Of a DNA stretch of 64,000 nt, positions 1 through 8,759 are shown in pieces; within the stretch, counting starts at the first letter, position 1, and each line of letters opens with the position of its first letter. The stretch is taken from positions 1 to 64,000 of the forward strand of contig CAYOBW010000007.1 of NCBI GenBank assembly GCA_964402115.1. Direction: 5' to 3'. Below the pieces are notes generated by a model, which ran no database searches, was not told the DNA's origin, and saw only the letters and a list, made by a program, of their open reading frames with translations. Source of the stretch: CAYOBW01 sp964402115. Its GTDB lineage: Bacteria > Verrucomicrobiota > Kiritimatiellia > UBA8416 > CAYOBW01. Both the position numbers and the translations under genes were made by a program.

Positions 1-1
1 C

Positions 2-2428
2 CTGCAGCACAGCGGCGCGAATTTCGGGAAGCTCACCCTGAACGCCGGCGTCAACGAAACCGTCCGCCGGCTCTACTTCGACGGTGTGCAGCAGGCCAGG
101 GGCACGTACGGGAACACGGGCAGCGGCGCGGACGATCCGCAGCCGGACTGGTTTGCCGGGCCGGGGCTGTTGACCGTCCTGGAGAGCCCCATGAGCGTCG
201 CGGCCGTGACGGTCGCGGGCCTTGACACGACCGAGGCGACGCTGGGCGCCACCGTGGTTGCCGACGGGCAGACCGTGACCGCGCGCGGGACGGTCTACGG
301 CGAGGCCGCGGATCCGACGGGCAACAGCGCGGCCGCCGGCGCGGGCGACGGCACGTTCGCCCACCTCCGCACGGGGTTCCAGGCCGGGCGGCCGTACTAC
401 GTTCGCGGCTGGGCCGAGAACGCGGTCGACGGCCGGCTCTACTCCACGAACGCAACCTTCTTCACGGAGCCGGAGCAGGATGCGGCCATTGTCTTCAGCG
501 ACGTGCAGAACAAGCGGCTGACAATCTCGTGGACGAAGGGCACGGCGGGCGCCGGCACGCTGGTGGCCGTCAGGCAGGGAAACCCCGTGGCCTGGGTGCC
601 TGACGACGGCGCGAGCTACGACGCCAACGCGGCCTTCGGCACGGCCGGCACCGGGCTGCCGGATGGAAGCTACGCCGTGTATGCCGGCACGGACGCCTCG
701 GTCACCGTGACCGGGCTGACGCCCGGCGCCACGTACCACGTCAGGCTGTTCGCGTTCGCGGGCACGGGGACGCTGCGCAACTACCAGCAGGACGCCCCGC
801 CGGAGGGCAGCCAGGCAACCACCTTCAGCCAGACGGCGCCGATACTCTCCTCGCCGACGGTGGCGGCCATCGACACCACGACCGTCACGCTGGGCGCCAC
901 GGTAGAGGACGACGGGCTGTCGCCCATCACCAGCCACGGCACGGCTTGGGGCCCGGCCCCCGCCCCCACCGGCAACCGGCTCGCGATCCCGGGACCCGTC
1001 GCAGGCGCCTTCACGCAGCCGCGCACGGGGCTGACGCCGGGCGCGCACGTCTATGCGCGCGGCTGGGCCGAGAACGGCGTCGACGTCGGGTACACGCCGA
1101 CGGACGTCGAGTTCTACATGGAGCCGCTGGCGGCTTCCGCCGTGCAGTTCGCCGACGTCACGGAAACGACCATGACCGTGTCGTGGACCGCGGGCGGCGG
1201 CGGCGGTGGGCGGCTCGTCGTGCTGCGCGAGGGCGCGGCCCCCTCGACGGGGCCGGCGGACGGCATCGCGACCTACGCTGCCGATCCGGCCTACGGCGCG
1301 GGCTCCGCGCTCGGCGGCGGCTCTGTCGTGGCCTACGGCGACGTCGCTTCGGTGCCGGTCACCGGCCTGTTGCGCGGGCGGACCTACCACGTGGCGGTCT
1401 ACGAATACGCGGGGTCCGGCGGCCTGATCAACTACCAGCAGGACGGACCGGCCCAGGGGAGCCAGACGATGGCCGTGCTTCCGCAAATCTTCTACTACGA
1501 CGGGGCGCGCGTGGTCGCGGCCTGGGACAATCCGTTGAACTACGTGGGCGACTCCGGCTATCCCAGTGCGCCGGGCGACAGCCTGCTGATCGACAATGCG
1601 ATTTCCCCGCAGACGTGCAGGCACATGGAGATGAACGGCGACAGGACGGTCGGAACGTTCTCGAAGAACAAGAACCAGGGTGACGACATCGCGATCGTCC
1701 CCGGATCCGTTGCCGGCAGCACGCTGACCTGGAACACGGGCAACCCGAGTGTCGAAGCCTTGTTCAAGACGCGGTACGGCGCGGGCGAGGAACTGCGCTG
1801 CTTCACCGCCGTGAACATGTACCTGCAGTCCAGCCTGACGTGGGACGGTTCCTGCCAGGACAAGGCCTGCAACACGAGCACGACTTTGGGTTCTGGGAAC
1901 GGACACATCACCGGCAATATCGGCGGCCCCGGCAAGCTGACCGTAAAATGGAATCGCAACAAGTACTCGGCGCAGAACTCGCGCCTGGAGCTTCGCGGCG
2001 GCGCCGGCCCGAACACACACGAGGGCGGCACGACGTTCCTGAAGAACGAGCTGGGCACCCGCGCCGGGTTCCGCCTCAACAAGCAGTGGGCGACGGGGCT
2101 CGGCGACACGGTCGTAGCGGCGGACGCGGAGCTGTACGTGGCCAGCGTCGCCGCCGCGGGCGGCGCGCTCCACGATGCGACCTCGCTCTACCTCGACGAC
2201 AACGGGACGACGCATGCGACCGTCGAGTTGGAGGCGGGCGTGAGCGACATGGTGGCGCATCTCTTCTTCCGGAACCCGGCGACGGGCCAGTGGGAGGAGC
2301 AGGCCGGCGGGTCGTGGGGTTCGCCGGCGAGCGCGGCGCAGCACAAGAACGCCACGTGGTTCGGCGTGATCGGCAGTGGCGAGCTCAAGGTCGTCGGACC
2401 GCCGGCGACGGTTTTCAGCGTCCGGTAA
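2..2428 (+). CDS. Secreted FN3-like/beta-strand-repeat protein, 5' end missing
   Basis: The frame is open from base 2, so the gene starts upstream of the window. The first ~60 residues (LTLNAGVNETV, then YFDG) match the end of a beta-strand-repeat unit also found at 6480-6660 in the next gene. Two alternating pairs of fibronectin-III-like modules follow: type A (PTGN, RGWAENGVD; about 188-480 and 835-1125) and type B (VSWT, NYQQD; about 481-830 and 1130-1475). A second beta-strand region (1486-2400) begins with the usual WDNPLNYVGDSGYP block. The protein ends PPATVFSVR, the C-terminal tail shared with five other proteins here. There is no catalytic motif and no outer-membrane barrel. Its role is probably surface binding or display; the function is inferred. 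By analogy with the next gene, an MPE domain may lie in the missing part. The family assignment is solid, the function is not. Confidence 0.8.
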   Translation: MQHSGANFGKLTLNAGVNETVRRLYFDGVQQARGTYGNTGSGADDPQPDWFAGPGLLTVLESPMSVAAVTVAGLDTTEATLGATVVADGQTVTARGTVYGEAADPTGNSAAAGAGDGTFAHLRTGFQAGRPYYVRGWAENAVDGRLYSTNATFFTEPEQDAAIVFSDVQNKRLTISWTKGTAGAGTLVAVRQGNPVAWVPDDGASYDANAAFGTAGTGLPDGSYAVYAGTDASVTVTGLTPGATYHVRLFAFAGTGTLRNYQQDAPPEGSQATTFSQTAPILSSPTVAAIDTTTVTLGATVEDDGLSPITSHGTAWGPAPAPTGNRLAIPGPVAGAFTQPRTGLTPGAHVYARGWAENGVDVGYTPTDVEFYMEPLAASAVQFADVTETTMTVSWTAGGGGGGRLVVLREGAAPSTGPADGIATYAADPAYGAGSALGGGSVVAYGDVASVPVTGLLRGRTYHVAVYEYAGSGGLINYQQDGPAQGSQTMAVLPQIFYYDGARVVAAWDNPLNYVGDSGYPSAPGDSLLIDNAISPQTCRHMEMNGDRTVGTFSKNKNQGDDIAIVPGSVAGSTLTWNTGNPSVEALFKTRYGAGEELRCFTAVNMYLQSSLTWDGSCQDKACNTSTTLGSGNGHITGNIGGPGKLTVKWNRNKYSAQNSRLELRGGAGPNTHEGGTTFLKNELGTRAGFRLNKQWATGLGDTVVAADAELYVASVAAAGGALHDATSLYLDDNGTTHATVELEAGVSDMVAHLFFRNPATGQWEEQAGGSWGSPASAAQHKNATWFGVIGSGELKVVGPPATVFSVR

Positions 2429-2464
2429 CCGGAGCAGGGCGTGCGGCCGGGAGGGCACGGCCGC
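2421..2464 (+). other. Short inverted repeats at a stop codon and just after it
   Basis: TCCGG-TAA-CCGGA places the stop codon of the upstream gene in the loop of a 5-bp stem. A second stem, GCGGCCG/CGGCCGC (2443-2449 and 2458-2464), follows. Neither has a T-run, so a classical Rho-independent terminator is not supported. They could be RNA-stability hairpins or chance in GC-rich DNA. Confidence 0.25.
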
Positions 2465-2515
2465 GACCAGCGGTGGCGGGTGCGCGTCGCGTTGGCGTAC
2501 GGAAGGAGCAGCGAG

Positions 2516-5500
2516 ATGGGATGGCGGAAGATGCTGGCCGCACTGTGTGCGGCCACCTGGTGGGTCAGCGCGGCCGGGCCCGCGAACAGCGCCGATGTCA
2601 CGTTCTACAGCTACGGGGACTCGCACTACGGCGCCCTGGACGGGGGGGCCACGAACTGGGTGGGCCGGATCAACGCCATGGCGGGCTACACGTATCCGAC
2701 CGCGCTGGGCGGCGGCAGCGTGGGCCCCGCGCGCGGCGTGGTGGCGCTCGGCGACCTGATCAACGACGCCGGCAACCTCGCCAAGGGGCCCGCGCAGTGG
2801 GCGCTGTGGAAGGCCGACTACGGCGTCAACGGCGAAGGCGTCTGCACGTACCCGGTGTACGAGTGCTTCGGCAACCACGACCTGCACGCCACGCGCTTTG
2901 TCCAGAAAGACATCATCGCGCGCAACCTGCTGCGGCCCGGCCTCACGGCGATCTCGACCAACGGTTTGCACTACTCCTGGGACTGGGACGGCGTCCATTT
3001 CGTGGCGCTGGGCATTTACCCCGCCGACAAGTGGACGACCGAGAACACGTACAGCTCGGTGCACAACCCGGAATCCGCGCTGGCGTTCCTGAAGTGGGAC
3101 CTGGCCAACAACGTGGGCGACAGCGGCCGGCCGGTCATCACGCTGCATCACTACGATTTCCTGACCGACTGGTGGCCGGCCTGGCAGAAGCTCGCCTATC
3201 CCCGCGAGCTGGACGGCTACAACGTCGTGCTCATCCTGCACGGCCACCAGGGCGCGCCGTACGGCTACAACTGGCAGGGCTACACAGTCTCCGGCCAGAA
3301 CGGCTCCCTGAACGCGGCGCACATCACGCCGGCCAACGAGATTCTCCTCGCCACCAGCACCGGGGCGAACACGTGGGGAAACACGTACCGCAAGAGCTTC
3401 GTCTTTCCGGACCTGGGCCGGTCGTGGAACCCGGTCCCGCGGAACGGCCACCGAAACGTCGCGGCGGACGTGACGCAACTGGCGTGGCGGCCGGGCGCGT
3501 ACGCGGTGACGCAGGACGTCTACTTCGGGACCAGTTCGAATGCGGTGGCGGCCGCCGCGACGCCGGACATCGAGGGCCTGGCGGCCGGCGTCACCAACTG
3601 CGCGATCCCCGCCGCCTACCTGCCCCTGCAACCCGGGGCGGAGTACTTCTGGCGCGTGGACCAGCACAACGGCGCGCAGCCCTTCTCGCAGGGCAGGGTG
3701 TGGAGTTTCCGGACCCGGGACACGGTCGGCCCGAACGACCTCACGTTCCTGTTCGTGTCCGACATCCACTACGAGGACGAGACCCTGACGGCCAACAAGC
3801 GCCGCGTGCAGGCCATGAACGCCCTGCCGGGCGCAGCGTACCCCGCCGGGATCGGCGGCAGCGTCGAAACGCCGCGCGGCATCGTGTTCGGCGGCGACGC
3901 CGCATCGGATGCCAAGCAGTGGCAGTACGACTATTACGTGGAGGACCATGGCCTCGCCGGCGAGAAGCTCCTCGAATACCCCGTGACCGCCGAACTGAAC
4001 GGCAACCATGACGGCGGGTTGACGAGCATCGTGGGCGCCGGCATCGTGGCCCGCAACCGGCGGCGCAGCCACCTGACCGGACTCTCCACGAACGGCTTCC
4101 ACTGTTCGTGGAACTGGGACGGGGTCCACTGCGTCACGCTGGGCGTGCGGCCGGGCGCCAACACGAACCCCTACAACTCGCATGGCAGCCTCGAGTTCCT
4201 CATCGAGGACCTGGCGAAGAACGTGGGGAACAGCGGGCAGGCGGTGATGCTCTTCCAGCATTTTGGCGTGGACGACTACGCGAAGAGCTGGTGGACCGAG
4301 GCCGAACGGGCCCGGTACTACGAGGCGATCCGTAACTACAACGTGATCGGCATCTTCCACGGGCACACGCACACCACGTCCATCTACAAGTGGAACGGCA
4401 TCGACGTCTATCACGCCCCGCACATGGAGTTCGGCGGTTCGGTTGCAGTGCCGGTGACCAGCAAGGAGGGGTTCTACGTGGTGCACGTCACCTCCAATCG
4501 GCTCGCGGTGGCCGAGCGCAAGGCGGACGGCACCTGGGGGCTCAGCCAATCCAAGCCGATCTTCCGCTCCTACGCCTCCTCGGGCCTGGCCGCCGTCGTG
4601 GGCAATGGCAACGCCACGAACGTGGTCGCGGGCAACGCGACCATCGGGGGGAACCTGCTGCACGCCGTGCCGGCGGGCGGGCCGACCGAGATCACGCTTT
4701 GCTGGGGACCGGCGGACGGCGGCACCAACCGGGGGGCCTGGGCGCACGTCGAAACGCTGGGGCCACGACCGACCGGCCCGTTCGCCGCGAGCGTCAGCGG
4801 GCTGAGCGCCCGCCGGACGTACTTCTACCGCTGTTACGCGGCCAACGCGCTCGGGAACGACTGGGCCGACACGACGGCCAACTTCGTGAGCGGCTCGGCC
4901 GCGGACGTCGATAACGCGACGGGGGCGACCGGGATCGCCATGTCAACCGCCACCCTGAACGGGATGCTGCTGTCCACCGCGGCCGCGCCCACCACGGTGG
5001 CGCTCTACTGGGGGCCGACCGATGGCGGCGCCGCCGCCACCAACTGGCAGCGCGTGTCCGACCTCGGGCCGCGCGCGCTCGGCGCCTTCTCCGCCGGCAT
5101 CGCGGGACTGAGCGCCCGGACGCGCTACTACTACCGCGCCTATGCCACGAACAGCCTGGGCGCCGAGTGGGCGGCTGCCAGCGCGAGCTTCACGACCGAC
5201 CCGTCGGCCGTCGTGGACAATGGCGCCGGGGCAACGCAAGTGACGCGCACCGGCGCCACGCTGAACGGCAGCCTGGTGCGCACGTACGTCGAGCCGACCG
5301 CAGTCTCCCTGCTGTGGGGACCCACGGATGGCGGCGCCGTCCGGCAGGCGTGGTCGAACGCGGTTCCTCTCGGACCGACCGCCGTGGGCGCGTTCTCCGC
5401 CCCGGTCCCCGGCCTGGCGTCCGACACCCGCTACTACTACCGCAGCTACGCTACCAACGCGGCGGGCGACAGCTGGGCGGACACGTCCGCGAGCTTCGTC

Positions 5501-6895
5501 ACGCTGAGCGCCCGCCCGACGATCGCCAACAGCGCCGCCGATGCCATCAGGCGCGACTCGGCGAATCTCAACGGGCTGCTGATCTCGACCGGCTCCGCGC
5601 CGACGCACGTGTGGGTCTATCTGGGGACTGCCGACGGCGGCACCAACGCGGGCGTCTGGGCCCGGAACCTGTCGCCCGGCCTGCGCGGCGAGGGCCCCGT
5701 CACGGCCAACGTCACGGACCTGGTCGAGGATCAGCCGTACTACTACCGCTACTTCGCCAGCAACGCGTTCGGGGTTGCGTGGGCTGATACGACCGCCACC
5801 TTCCGCACGCTGGCCAAGCCCGGCACGACCTACACCTGGGACGGTGGCGGCGGCAACACGCTCTGGAACAACCCGGTCAACTGGGTCGGTGACGCCGGCT
5901 ATCCGAAGGCGGCGGGCGACACGGCCAAGTTCACCAGCTACACCGATTACACGGTGTTCGCGCTGAGCGAACCGATCACGCTCGGACAGATCGACTGCAC
6001 GTCGAAGCTGTACGTCGATTTCGGCGTCGCCGGCGAAACCATGACCTTCGAGACGTCCGGCGGCGAGGCGCAGTTCAACTGGCTGCCCGCGACCGGGAGC
6101 GATCCGCGCCGCGTGAACTTCAAGGCCAACATGGTGCTCGCGAGCGACCTCAAGTACCACGTCTTCTACGACCGGCACGACGGCGGGATCCTCGGGACGA
6201 TCAGCGGGCCCGGCCGCCTGCGCCTGCAGACGGAGTACGAGGGGGGGGCGGAGCGGTGGTCGCTCGGCGCGGCCGGCGGCAGCGCCAACACGTATGCGGG
6301 CGGCACGATCGTCATGACGCCGCGCAGCGGCTACCTGGCCGGCCTGATCTCCGTGAAGAAGAACGGCGCCTTCGGGTCGGGCTCCGTGACGCTGGAGCCC
6401 GGGGCGCGGGTCGTGCTCGAGGACCGGGGCGCGACCGACGACATGCTGCCCGACCGCGCGTTCCTCCGCCTCGCGCACAGCGGCGCCACCTACCCGCGGC
6501 TCACGCTGAACACCGGCGTGAACGAAACCGTCGGCGGGCTCTTCTTCGACGGCGCCCGGCAGGCTGACGGCACGTGGGGCGCGATTGGCAGCACCGCCGC
6601 GCACCAAACCAACCTGTGGTTCGCCGGCACCGGCGTGCTCACGGTGCGCGCGGTGGACGAACCGCCCGTCATCCTCGGCTGCCGACACCTGCCGACGGCG
6701 GGCATCGAGCTGCGCTGGAACAGCTTGGACGGGTACGTTTATGCGATCGCGGTCGCGCGCGCGCTGCGCACGGGCTTCCTCGAGCACGCCGCGACCGGCA
6801 TCGTGGCCACGCCGCCGGTCAACACGCTGACGATCCCCGTGCCGGCACACGCGACGAACCGCTTCTTCCGCATAGAGGCGTCGCAGGAGCCATGA
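2516..6895 (+). CDS. Secreted tandem metallophosphoesterase with FN3-like and beta-strand repeats
   Basis: Start chosen at ATG 2516: GGAAGGAG lies just upstream and a clean signal peptide follows (MGWRKMLAALCAATWW...ANSA); the frame is open further upstream. 1459 residues. Two complete calcineurin-like phosphoesterase domains lie in tandem. Domain 1 (about 28-300) has GDSH near residue 33, ALGD, GNHD near 119, LHHYD and HGHQG near 242. Domain 2 (about 405-680) has SDIH near 415, GGD, GNHD near 496, QHFG and HGHTH near 616. Both carry the block SxNGxHxSWxWDGVH. Four FN3-like repeats follow (about 690-1105; signature WGPTDGG then YYYRxYAxN), then a beta-strand-repeat region from TYTWDGGGGN to near 1380. 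The C-terminus ends in RFFRIE plus a short tail and lacks the GT tail of its neighbour. Metal-dependent phosphohydrolase activity outside the cytoplasm is likely; the substrate is unknown. Confidence 0.82.
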   Translation: MGWRKMLAALCAATWWVSAAGPANSADVTFYSYGDSHYGALDGGATNWVGRINAMAGYTYPTALGGGSVGPARGVVALGDLINDAGNLAKGPAQWALWKADYGVNGEGVCTYPVYECFGNHDLHATRFVQKDIIARNLLRPGLTAISTNGLHYSWDWDGVHFVALGIYPADKWTTENTYSSVHNPESALAFLKWDLANNVGDSGRPVITLHHYDFLTDWWPAWQKLAYPRELDGYNVVLILHGHQGAPYGYNWQGYTVSGQNGSLNAAHITPANEILLATSTGANTWGNTYRKSFVFPDLGRSWNPVPRNGHRNVAADVTQLAWRPGAYAVTQDVYFGTSSNAVAAAATPDIEGLAAGVTNCAIPAAYLPLQPGAEYFWRVDQHNGAQPFSQGRVWSFRTRDTVGPNDLTFLFVSDIHYEDETLTANKRRVQAMNALPGAAYPAGIGGSVETPRGIVFGGDAASDAKQWQYDYYVEDHGLAGEKLLEYPVTAELNGNHDGGLTSIVGAGIVARNRRRSHLTGLSTNGFHCSWNWDGVHCVTLGVRPGANTNPYNSHGSLEFLIEDLAKNVGNSGQAVMLFQHFGVDDYAKSWWTEAERARYYEAIRNYNVIGIFHGHTHTTSIYKWNGIDVYHAPHMEFGGSVAVPVTSKEGFYVVHVTSNRLAVAERKADGTWGLSQSKPIFRSYASSGLAAVVGNGNATNVVAGNATIGGNLLHAVPAGGPTEITLCWGPADGGTNRGAWAHVETLGPRPTGPFAASVSGLSARRTYFYRCYAANALGNDWADTTANFVSGSAADVDNATGATGIAMSTATLNGMLLSTAAAPTTVALYWGPTDGGAAATNWQRVSDLGPRALGAFSAGIAGLSARTRYYYRAYATNSLGAEWAAASASFTTDPSAVVDNGAGATQVTRTGATLNGSLVRTYVEPTAVSLLWGPTDGGAVRQAWSNAVPLGPTAVGAFSAPVPGLASDTRYYYRSYATNAAGDSWADTSASFVTLSARPTIANSAADAIRRDSANLNGLLISTGSAPTHVWVYLGTADGGTNAGVWARNLSPGLRGEGPVTANVTDLVEDQPYYYRYFASNAFGVAWADTTATFRTLAKPGTTYTWDGGGGNTLWNNPVNWVGDAGYPKAAGDTAKFTSYTDYTVFALSEPITLGQIDCTSKLYVDFGVAGETMTFETSGGEAQFNWLPATGSDPRRVNFKANMVLASDLKYHVFYDRHDGGILGTISGPGRLRLQTEYEGGAERWSLGAAGGSANTYAGGTIVMTPRSGYLAGLISVKKNGAFGSGSVTLEPGARVVLEDRGATDDMLPDRAFLRLAHSGATYPRLTLNTGVNETVGGLFFDGARQADGTWGAIGSTAAHQTNLWFAGTGVLTVRAVDEPPVILGCRHLPTAGIELRWNSLDGYVYAIAVARALRTGFLEHAATGIVATPPVNTLTIPVPAHATNRFFRIEASQEP

Positions 6896-6965
6896 ACCGT
6901 CCAACCCGCTTGCGCCAGGCATGGCTTTGCTGATATGGGATGCGTGTTCAAAGGAAGCTGGCACT

Positions 6966-8738
6966 ATGCGTTATGCGATCCTCTCCGACATCCACGCCAA
7001 CCTGCAGGCGTTCGAGGCCGTGCTGACGGACCTGTCCGTGCAGCGGGTCGACCGCGTCGTCTGCCTGGGCGATGCGGTCGGCTACGGTCCGCAACCGGCC
7101 GAAGTGCTGTCGCTCGCCAACGCCCACGTCAACGACATGCTGCTAGGCAATCATGAAGCGGCGGTGACGGGGTCGACTGACACGGAGAACTTCACCCCGG
7201 GTGCGGCGGCGTCGCTCGCGCAGACGCGGCGCAAGCTGAACGGCGAGGCGCTGCGGTATCTCGCCGCGCTGCCGGTGGAATTCAGCGGGCCCGACTTTGC
7301 CTGCACGCACTCGGACTTCTCGGCCCCGGACGATTTCCTCTACGTCGAATCCGCCGCGGATGCGCAGCCCTCCTTCCTCGCGCGGACGGAGCCGCTCCTG
7401 TTCGTCGGCCACACGCATGCGCCGGCCGTGTACGTGCTCGAACCGGACGGGACGTGCCGCGCCGAGCCCGCCGAGGACTTCACGCTGCAGCCCGGCTGCC
7501 GCTATCTCGTCAACCCCGGTTCGGTCGGCATGCCGCGCACCCAGGACCCGCGCGCCACGTACTGCGTCTACGATGACACCGCGCAGACCGTGGTCTTTCA
7601 CCGCACCAGCTACAGCGTGCAGACGTTCCGGAAGCTGATCGAGCAGGATTCCGCCGAGAGCGAGCAACGGACCTACGTCCTCAGCCTCCTGGACAATCAC
7701 GCGCTGCCGCTGCTGAACGCGCGCGTGGACTTCGCGGCCCGCCAAGCCGAGGCGAAGCCGCGGCCGCACGACGCGGCGGACAAGGGCGCCCGCGGCACGG
7801 CGAAAAGGGTCGTGCTCGTCGGGTCGGGCGCGGGCGGCACAACGGGCGCCTGGAGTGCGGCGGGCTCGCGCGCAGGGCGTTCCGGCGCGAAGTCAGCCTC
7901 GCGGCCGCGGCAGGCGCCGGCGCGGCCGGCGTCATCGGGCGCGCTGGTCGCGACCCTCAGCGCGGTCGTGGTCGCGTGTTTCGCGGGTGGCATTGTCGCC
8001 GTCGTGAAGGTCCGGCAGGCTGCCGCTCACCGCGCGGCCGCCAGACCCGCGCCCGCCGTCGCACCGGCGCTCGCGCGCGCAAACGTCGCACCGCCCCCGG
8101 CCAGCCGGCCGGCGCCTAAGCCGACCCCGACCCCGCCCGCACCCGCGGTCAAGCCCGCTCCGGCACGGCTGCCGGCGGTCACGGAGCCAGCGGAGCAGCC
8201 GGCCACGGCCGCACAGGCGCACCCGGAGACGCCAGCCCCCACCCCCGGCCCCCGCCCGCCCAACGGCATCCGCTTCAAGTGGGAGGGCGGACACGAGAAG
8301 ATCCCGCTTAAGGTCAAGGATCCGGCCACGGCGGCGTGGGTGGTGGACGGGAAGGCGAAACCCTACCAGGCCAACCTGACGTTCCCGGCCGCGAATATGG
8401 AGTGGCGCAAGCGGGAATGGTCCGTCATGCCGGAGCGCGACGGCCGCCTGACGCTGGTGCTGGGCGGACAGATCATCTCCGTGCGCGAACGCCGCTGGAT
8501 GCTGTACGACGACGTGCAGCTGGAAGGCGCCGAGCTGCTCGACGGGGACTTCGAGAACGCCAAGGCCTGGAACTTCGACCCCACCGGCGAACGGGCCCGG
8601 ATCCTCGACGACCCGGCGCTTGCGCACGGCGGGACGCACTGCCTCATGGCCGGGTCGCCGGCCACGGTTTCGCAGGCGATGAACGTGAAGGCCGGCCGCG
8701 AATTGAAACTGACATTCTGGTACCGCGCCGTGCCGTAG
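6966..8738 (+). CDS. Membrane-anchored metallophosphoesterase with extracytoplasmic C-terminal domain
   Basis: ATG 6966 is preceded by AAGGAAG at 8-base spacing. 590 residues. The N-terminus (1-235) is a YfcE/ApaH-like metallophosphoesterase of the Metallophos_2 type, with SDIHAN, GDAVGYG, GNHE, CTHSD, GHTH and NPGSVG, and no signal peptide. A low-complexity Ala/Arg/Gly stretch leads to one hydrophobic segment near residues 325-345 (VATLSAVVVACFAGGIVAVV). An Ala/Pro-rich linker (about 345-430) and a C-terminal domain with beta-sandwich, carbohydrate-binding-like patterns (LLDGDFENAKAWNF, HGGTHCLMAGSP, FWYRA) follow. The topology implies a cytoplasmic phosphatase tied to a periplasmic sensor or binding domain. 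It is a different MPE family from the secreted ones in this window. The substrate (nucleotide, phosphoprotein or other) is unknown. Confidence 0.75.
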   Translation: MRYAILSDIHANLQAFEAVLTDLSVQRVDRVVCLGDAVGYGPQPAEVLSLANAHVNDMLLGNHEAAVTGSTDTENFTPGAAASLAQTRRKLNGEALRYLAALPVEFSGPDFACTHSDFSAPDDFLYVESAADAQPSFLARTEPLLFVGHTHAPAVYVLEPDGTCRAEPAEDFTLQPGCRYLVNPGSVGMPRTQDPRATYCVYDDTAQTVVFHRTSYSVQTFRKLIEQDSAESEQRTYVLSLLDNHALPLLNARVDFAARQAEAKPRPHDAADKGARGTAKRVVLVGSGAGGTTGAWSAAGSRAGRSGAKSASRPRQAPARPASSGALVATLSAVVVACFAGGIVAVVKVRQAAAHRAAARPAPAVAPALARANVAPPPASRPAPKPTPTPPAPAVKPAPARLPAVTEPAEQPATAAQAHPETPAPTPGPRPPNGIRFKWEGGHEKIPLKVKDPATAAWVVDGKAKPYQANLTFPAANMEWRKREWSVMPERDGRLTLVLGGQIISVRERRWMLYDDVQLEGAELLDGDFENAKAWNFDPTGERARILDDPALAHGGTHCLMAGSPATVSQAMNVKAGRELKLTFWYRAVP

Positions 8739-8759
8739 CGGCTGAGATTGGGGAGCAGC

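Noticed and set aside
6905..6945. Promoter for the membrane-anchored MPE gene (TTGCGC with TGATAT)
   Set aside because: Spacing of 15 and weak hexamers.
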